A DNA stretch of 64,000 nt, taken from Candidatus Thioglobus sp. Its GTDB lineage: Bacteria; Pseudomonadota; Gammaproteobacteria; Arenicellales; UBA868. The notes below the pieces were generated by a model that saw only the letters and a list, made by a program, of their open reading frames with translations, did not search any database and was not told the origin of the DNA. Made by a program: the position numbers and the translations under genes. Below, piece by piece: positions 58,690 to 64,000 of this stretch (the stretch's first letter is position 1; every line of letters starts with the position of its first letter). Where the stretch lies: positions 1-64,000 of the forward strand of contig SHBR01000005.1 of assembly GCA_004212795.1 (NCBI GenBank), in the 5' to 3' direction.

Positions 58690-59619
58690 TTGCAAATTAT
58701 GAAGCACTTTCTTAGCGAGAGATTAATTCAGTGTCCCTCGACGCTATTGTCTCAATTGACTGCAGTTAAACCTGTCGCGACCGCTATCGTAGCGGCTGAT
58801 CATCCAATTGCGCTCGACAGCGCTCGCCAAGCCTTCGACGCTGGCGTCATTCAACCGGTCCTAATCGGCGGTCTGGCAAAAATCTCGGGGGCGGCTGAGC
58901 ATATTGGTTGGGATATCAGCTCTTTTGAGTGTATTGAGGCTAATGGTGAGAGCGAAGCCGCAGAAGAAGGCGCTCGCCTAGCCCATGCCGGCTCGGTCAA
59001 TATGATAATGAAAGGGCATATCCATACAGATGCCTTTATGCGACCCCTTTTAGCGAAGGGAAGTGGTATTCGAGCAGGTCGTCGGCTTTCCCATGTCTTT
59101 CATATGAGTCTGCCCGACCGGGACGATTCACTTTTACTGACAGACTGCGCCTTAAATGTGGCGCCTGATATTGAGACCCGCATCGCAATTATCGAAAATG
59201 CGATTGAACTGTCTCAAAAGTTAGGCTGCTTTCGACCTAGGGTCGCTTTATTAGCGGCCTCTGAGGTAGTCGTCGATGCGATGCCCATTACAAAAGAATG
59301 TCAGCAGCTCACTGAGTATTTTGCTAAACGGGATATTGCGGCTGAGGTGTTTGGACCCCTTGCGTTCGATAATGTTGTTTCTGAGACCTCAGCGCAGTTG
59401 AAAGGGATTGATCATAGTGTTGCGGGTAACGCCGACATTATCGTTGTCCCAACGATCGAAACAGGTAATGCGCTTTTTAAAATGATGGTCTACTTTATGA
59501 GTGCTTGCGCGGGTGGGATTGTACTAGGCGGGTCTGTGCCAGTACTTCTGACGAGTCGCGCGGATCCCGCCGCCGCAAGGCTTGCGAGCGCTGCGCTAGG
59601 CGCTATCTCGTCACGTTGA
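58690..59619 (+). CDS. Phosphate acetyl/butyryltransferase family protein
   Basis: Pta/Ptb family: NMIMKGHIHTDAFMRPLLAKGSGIRAGRRLSHVFHMSLP; LTDCALNVAPD; C-terminal GNALFKMMVYFMSACAGGIVLGGSVPVLLTSRAD. Confidence 0.85.
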   Translation: MQIMKHFLSERLIQCPSTLLSQLTAVKPVATAIVAADHPIALDSARQAFDAGVIQPVLIGGLAKISGAAEHIGWDISSFECIEANGESEAAEEGARLAHAGSVNMIMKGHIHTDAFMRPLLAKGSGIRAGRRLSHVFHMSLPDRDDSLLLTDCALNVAPDIETRIAIIENAIELSQKLGCFRPRVALLAASEVVVDAMPITKECQQLTEYFAKRDIAAEVFGPLAFDNVVSETSAQLKGIDHSVAGNADIIVVPTIETGNALFKMMVYFMSACAGGIVLGGSVPVLLTSRADPAAARLASAALGAISSR

Positions 59620-59682
59620 GTGAATCGTATTTAAGTCGTATTGCGCCCATCAATTTTTTAAACCTTTTTAAGAGAGTAATTC

Positions 59683-60165
59683 ATGAGCATTGAGATTGGA
59701 CAAAAAATACCGGACGCGACCGTTTATATCATGGGAGATTCTGGACCGGAGTCACATGAGACTAGCCAGCTTTTCACAGATAAAAAAACTGTTTTGTTCG
59801 CGTTGCCAGGCGCTTTTACGCCAACTTGCTCTCGTTCACACCTGCCGGGTTATATCGATCATTTTGGAGATTTCGCTCAAAAAGGCGTTGATCAGGTCAT
59901 CTGCTTGTCGGTCAATGACGCCTGGGTGATGGATGCCTGGGGTAAAGCGCAGGGCGCTGACGGCAAAGTGATGATGGTGGGGGATGGCAACGGGGATTTA
60001 AGCCGCAAACTGGGGTTTCTCGTAGATAGGAGCGGCGCCGGTTTTGGGGATCGGTCTATTCGCTATGCCATGATTATTGAAAACGGTGTCGTTACGCATC
60101 TCAACGTTGAGGAGCCGCAGGTGTTCAAAATAAGCGATGCCGGAACGATGCTTGCGCTGCTCTGA
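59683..60165 (+). CDS. Peroxiredoxin (Prx5-like)
   Basis: KTVLFALPGAFTPTCSRSHLPGYIDHFGDFAQKGVDQVICLSVNDAWVMDAWGK. Confidence 0.92.
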   Translation: MSIEIGQKIPDATVYIMGDSGPESHETSQLFTDKKTVLFALPGAFTPTCSRSHLPGYIDHFGDFAQKGVDQVICLSVNDAWVMDAWGKAQGADGKVMMVGDGNGDLSRKLGFLVDRSGAGFGDRSIRYAMIIENGVVTHLNVEEPQVFKISDAGTMLALL

Positions 60166-60197
60166 TTCAGCGCTATTATTATGCATAGTGGTCATGC

Positions 60198-61346
60198 CTA
60201 GACAATGATTTCATCAATGGCCTTGGGGTGAGACGTGATTTGTTCATAACCTGTTTCGGTAATGATAAAACTATCGCCGACTTGTGCCCGGAATTTTCCG
60301 GGCACGGTAACTGATCCATCAACAGCAAGCACCATGCCCGGTTGCAAGATGGTCGTATCACCGAAGACGAGTTGAGGACGCTCCAAAAAGCTGAATCCGG
60401 TCGCGCGACCACATCGAAACGGGTATTCGAACCCGGCGTTCTGGATTACTTCTGCGTATTCACGATGTACGTCCTCAGCGGGAATACCCGGTTTCAATAT
60501 AGATAGCGCAGCGGCCTGACTGGCAACAGCGGTTTCGTATGCGCTTATCTGGGACGGATCGCTAATTTCTGTTACCCAGAACGTGCGGTCAAAGCCAAGC
60601 TTGAAGCGATGGAAATTGGTCATTCCGCAGAAACACAAAAAGACAGGCTCACCGCGTTTAATTCTTTTTGTACTGTTGCGGTGGTGCGTCATGGTAATTT
60701 GATTACCTGAAGCCATGATCTGCATAAAGTGAATGCTGGGCGACATCATGCTGTTTGGATAGTGATCTTCTAAGATCCCTGCGGCCGTTTTGGTGCCAGC
60801 GGTGGTCGCAGCGAGTGAGATCTCATATTCAGGTACGCCATCGACAATTGTGGCTCGAGCAGCGTTCATCATGGCAATGCCGACCTGACCTGCATGACGA
60901 GCCATTTGCAGCTCGACCTCGGATTTGATCATTCGCATGTCGCTGATGATTGGCGTGATGTCGGTTAAGCACTCTTTTGCAACAATGGATTGAATGTATT
61001 GATAAACGGGCGGTGGCACTAAATTGGGCTCAATACCGATTACGGAATTTTCTTTTAATAAATCAGGGAGAGATGCGCGCCATTCGTCGCCCAGTCCGTC
61101 GTTCCAAAGATCGATTCGATCAACACATGCATTGGCCTCGGCAAGCGAAGCTTCCATCGCAGGTGTAATGAGTACGGTGTCCCCTTGCACATCGACGACG
61201 AGTATTGTCGGACGTCCAAAATCCATATGCAGATAGTCGTAGTATCCGGTGTAGTAATACACACTATCGTCATCTGTAATTAACGCGGTATGGATTCCAG
61301 ACTCACCCAGTTTAGTTTTGAGTTGGGCGATACGGTTTGAAAACAT
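60198..61346 (-). CDS. M24-family peptidase/creatinase-like hydrolase
   Basis: Creatinase N-terminal domain plus pita-bread domain: MRMIKSEVELQMARHAGQVGIAMMNAA; GMVLAVDGSVTVPGKFRAQVGDSFIITETGYEQIT. Confidence 0.82.
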   Translation of the reverse strand: MFSNRIAQLKTKLGESGIHTALITDDDSVYYYTGYYDYLHMDFGRPTILVVDVQGDTVLITPAMEASLAEANACVDRIDLWNDGLGDEWRASLPDLLKENSVIGIEPNLVPPPVYQYIQSIVAKECLTDITPIISDMRMIKSEVELQMARHAGQVGIAMMNAARATIVDGVPEYEISLAATTAGTKTAAGILEDHYPNSMMSPSIHFMQIMASGNQITMTHHRNSTKRIKRGEPVFLCFCGMTNFHRFKLGFDRTFWVTEISDPSQISAYETAVASQAAALSILKPGIPAEDVHREYAEVIQNAGFEYPFRCGRATGFSFLERPQLVFGDTTILQPGMVLAVDGSVTVPGKFRAQVGDSFIITETGYEQITSHPKAIDEIIV

Positions 61347-61435
61347 ATCTTAAAGACCTCCAATTAGACTTCAGAAGAGAAAAGAGTCTGCGATTGTCAT
61401 GGCACAAATTCTTGAACAGATATACCTCTCTGAAC

Positions 61436-63013
61436 TTACCAGTGACCAATCTTAATACCAAAGACATTCTCATCACGACCTGGGTGACCGCGTAGTTCGA
61501 GATGACCGGTTTGCACTTCGGTGCGGGTTTTTAGATTTCGTTGCCATTTAAAGATTGATTCATGGAGTTCAGCGCGTACAGAGGCAAGGCTAGACTCTTC
61601 TCCCAGGTCTCTAAATTCATGCGGATCGTTAAAAAGATCAAATAATTGTGGCCGAAATCGCTCGTGCAAAACATATTTCCACTCAGGGGTTCTGATAACC
61701 CATGCGCGGCACTCATAGGGATGGATATTGAGTAACGTGCGCGGACCTCTATCGCCATAATCAATTTCACTAATGACAAACGCCTTGGGGCGGTAATCTT
61801 TTCCGTTGCCGCGAAGCAGTGGAAGCAACGATTGACCCTCCATCCGCTCTTCAACGGTTTCTCCGCCTGCATACTCCACTAACGTTGGAACCAAGTCGAT
61901 TGATTCAACCAGTTGTTGGGTTGATGTGTTGCGCGTGCTGTCAGCATTTGATGACGGGTCGCTGATAATCAGGGGAATTCGAATTGAAGATTCGTGATAA
62001 AGATCTTTTTCGCCTAGCCAGTGATCGCCGAGATAATCACCATGATCACTGGTGAACACAATCACCGTATTTTCACGTAGATTTTTAGATTCCAGTTTTT
62101 TAATGACACGACCAATATGATCGTCAAGTTGCTTGATAAGTCCCATATAGGTCGGAATGACGGTATCACGGACCTCATCGCGTGAAAAATTTTGACTGTA
62201 GTCTTGAGCCATAAAGGCTTCGTAAACTGGATGAGGGTTTTCGCGCTCAGCGGAATTCCGGATGGGGGAGATGACAGCATCTGCTCCATAAGATTGATGA
62301 TAGGGTGAGGGCGCGAGATAGGGCCAATGTGGTTTGATAAAGCTGAGATGCATGCACCACTGGTCGTTAGTTTCGATTTCGTCTAAAAAGTCGATCGCTC
62401 GGTTGGTAATAAAAGCGGTCTCTGAATGTGATTCTGGGATGCGTGCAGGATAGCGCGCGTTGCGCATCTGCCAGCCGCTCACCACATTCCCGTTATCATC
62501 GACTGCGCTGTTGGCCCATTGCTCCCAGGGATTCTCACCTGGGAAACCATTTCTCCTGAGATATTCGCTGTATCCAAGATCAACGGGCAAGATCGGGTTG
62601 GGATAAAGTCCAGCGAATAGTTCGTATGGCACAAAGCCATTATTTCGTAGACGTTGCTCCTTTAAAGAATCGGATGAGAGATTAAAACGCAACGTCGCCC
62701 GATCATTGAATCTGCCCTCCGATTTACCAACCACTACAGCCTTCATTCCAAGGTCCTGTAGATAATCTCCAAGGGTTAGTTCTCCTATCTTTAGAGGGTC
62801 AGCATTAGCCATGACGCCATGTGACGAGACATAGCGTCCGGTATAGAAACTGGCACGCGAAGGTCCGCAAAGTGGATCTTGGCAATAAGCCCGATCAAAA
62901 CGAAGTCCATTCCGGGCAATCGAATCAATGTTCGGGGTCTCGAGATATGGGTGTCCATAGCAGGACAGGTAGTCTGCGCGGAGCTGATCGCACATAATAA
63001 AAAGGATGTTCAT
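61436..63013 (-). CDS. Type I sulfatase family hydrolase
   Basis: NILFIMCDQLRADYLSCYGHPYLETPNIDSIARNGLRFDRAYCQDPLCGPSRASFYTGRY (CxPSR formylglycine signature); VFTSDHGDYLGDHWLGEKDLYHESSIRIPLI. Confidence 0.92.
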   Translation of the reverse strand: MNILFIMCDQLRADYLSCYGHPYLETPNIDSIARNGLRFDRAYCQDPLCGPSRASFYTGRYVSSHGVMANADPLKIGELTLGDYLQDLGMKAVVVGKSEGRFNDRATLRFNLSSDSLKEQRLRNNGFVPYELFAGLYPNPILPVDLGYSEYLRRNGFPGENPWEQWANSAVDDNGNVVSGWQMRNARYPARIPESHSETAFITNRAIDFLDEIETNDQWCMHLSFIKPHWPYLAPSPYHQSYGADAVISPIRNSAERENPHPVYEAFMAQDYSQNFSRDEVRDTVIPTYMGLIKQLDDHIGRVIKKLESKNLRENTVIVFTSDHGDYLGDHWLGEKDLYHESSIRIPLIISDPSSNADSTRNTSTQQLVESIDLVPTLVEYAGGETVEERMEGQSLLPLLRGNGKDYRPKAFVISEIDYGDRGPRTLLNIHPYECRAWVIRTPEWKYVLHERFRPQLFDLFNDPHEFRDLGEESSLASVRAELHESIFKWQRNLKTRTEVQTGHLELRGHPGRDENVFGIKIGHW

Positions 63014-63201
63014 GAGTGAGTTCGGGGATTGATGTTTGCGTTGACTGTCTCTTGGATAAAACGTGGCGTTAAATGTCGCGATTCACTTAAATAATCACTC
63101 TACAGTATCGAATCTCTAGAGATATGTCATTTTCAGTCTTACGCTAAAACCCCCGGGTGATTGTTCACCTCACACGCTGTTATCTTTGGGATAAAGAATT
63201 T

Positions 63202-64000
63202 ATGCAATTCAGGGCGGTCTCAGTTTTACTAATGGCCATGTTATCTATTTCGATCATGGATAGTGTGGTCAAGATGATGAGTGGAGGTTACGCGCTCCAT
63301 CAGATTGTTTTTACCCGCGCCGTCATCAGCCTGATGATTCTGCTCCCTTTTCTGATGCGCTATGGGTTGCTCGCAATGCAAACTCAGCGTCCAATGGGAC
63401 ACTTGATCCGTGGCTTACTCCTGGTTACTGCAAATGTTTGTTTTTATACGGGCCTGGCAAGTCTGCCGCTCGCCGAGGCGTCGGCGATTGTTTTTCTGGC
63501 GCCTGTATTTGTAACCTTTCTTTCCTGGTCCTTTCTTGGCGAGAAATTTGGGTCAAGCCGGTGGATTGCGGTATCCGTTGGTCTGGTGGGTATGCTGTTT
63601 GTAATGAAACCGTTTTCAGAGACCATTGAAGTCGCTTTTCTATGGCCTTTAACTGCCGCATTTTGTTACGCTGGCTTTACGGTAGCGACGCGTTATCTCG
63701 GTCGAACAGAGTCAGCGCCATTGCTTGCAGTCACTGCCCAGACTTCTTTTGTTCTTGTCAGTGGTTTGGTTGGGATCACGGCTGGAGCTGGGCAATTCGC
63801 AGGCCATGCGGACTTAGGACTCGAATTTTTACTAAGGGCATGGCGCTGGCCTGAAACTGCTGACGTTTTCTACCTTGTTGGAATTGGCATTCTTTCTTCG
63901 ATCACAGCTCTGTCGCTTTCTTATGCTTATCGCAATGCCGAGGCTTCATTTCTTGCGCCGTTCGAATATACGATTCTCCCATTCGTTTTGCTTTGGGGCT
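63202..64000 (+). CDS. EamA/DMT family transporter (truncated by window end)
   Basis: MQFRAVSVLLMAMLSISIMDSVVKMMSGGYALHQIVFTRAVISLMILLPFLMR...; continuous frame to window edge, hence absent from ORF track. Confidence 0.8.
   Translation, partial: MQFRAVSVLLMAMLSISIMDSVVKMMSGGYALHQIVFTRAVISLMILLPFLMRYGLLAMQTQRPMGHLIRGLLLVTANVCFYTGLASLPLAEASAIVFLAPVFVTFLSWSFLGEKFGSSRWIAVSVGLVGMLFVMKPFSETIEVAFLWPLTAAFCYAGFTVATRYLGRTESAPLLAVTAQTSFVLVSGLVGITAGAGQFAGHADLGLEFLLRAWRWPETADVFYLVGIGILSSITALSLSYAYRNAEASFLAPFEYTILPFVLLWG

Noticed and set aside
1-64000. CRISPR arrays, transposases, phage structural genes, toxin-antitoxin or restriction systems
   Set aside because: None recognised in the sequence or ORF translations apart from the tRNA-Lys island and recombinase remnant.

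Overview
This 64 kb window looks like a gammaproteobacterial chromosome segment, inferred from the rsmI/lpoA/yraN/diaA/dolP plus mraZ-to-lpxC synteny. Left part: a lon-domain gene tail, a Rieske protein, cysG, a MoxR/VWA pair, a trpD-like gene, phosphoribulokinase and two LysR regulators, then rppH, hldE C-terminal type, dolP, diaA/gmhA, yraN, lpoA, rsmI and the RNase P RNA. Centre: a compact dcw cell-wall/division cluster (mraZ rsmH ftsL ftsI murE murF mraY murD ftsW murG murC murB ftsQ ftsA ftsZ lpxC) with no ddl gene inside it. Right part: a carnitine-type catabolic cluster, a YeeE/YedE transporter, tRNA-Lys, pirin, AzlCD, leuB-like and Ldh2 genes, a SABATH-type methyltransferase, a TRAP transporter with a long C-terminal extension on its large permease, SauS/SauT/Pta-like genes, an M24 peptidase, a sulfatase and an EamA transporter. 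Observations most worth a second look: (1) a small island in tRNA-Lys, bounded by a 52-bp exact repeat, carrying a radical SAM/SPASM gene and an unannotated tyrosine-recombinase C-terminal remnant; (2) a perfect 19-bp AT-rich inverted repeat between prk and a divergent LysR gene; (3) a MraZ-box promoter followed by a leader terminator ahead of the dcw cluster; (4) a SauS/SauT/Pta set without Xsc, beside an unusual TRAP permease and a divergent SABATH methyltransferase. All functional calls come from reading the translations; no database search was run.
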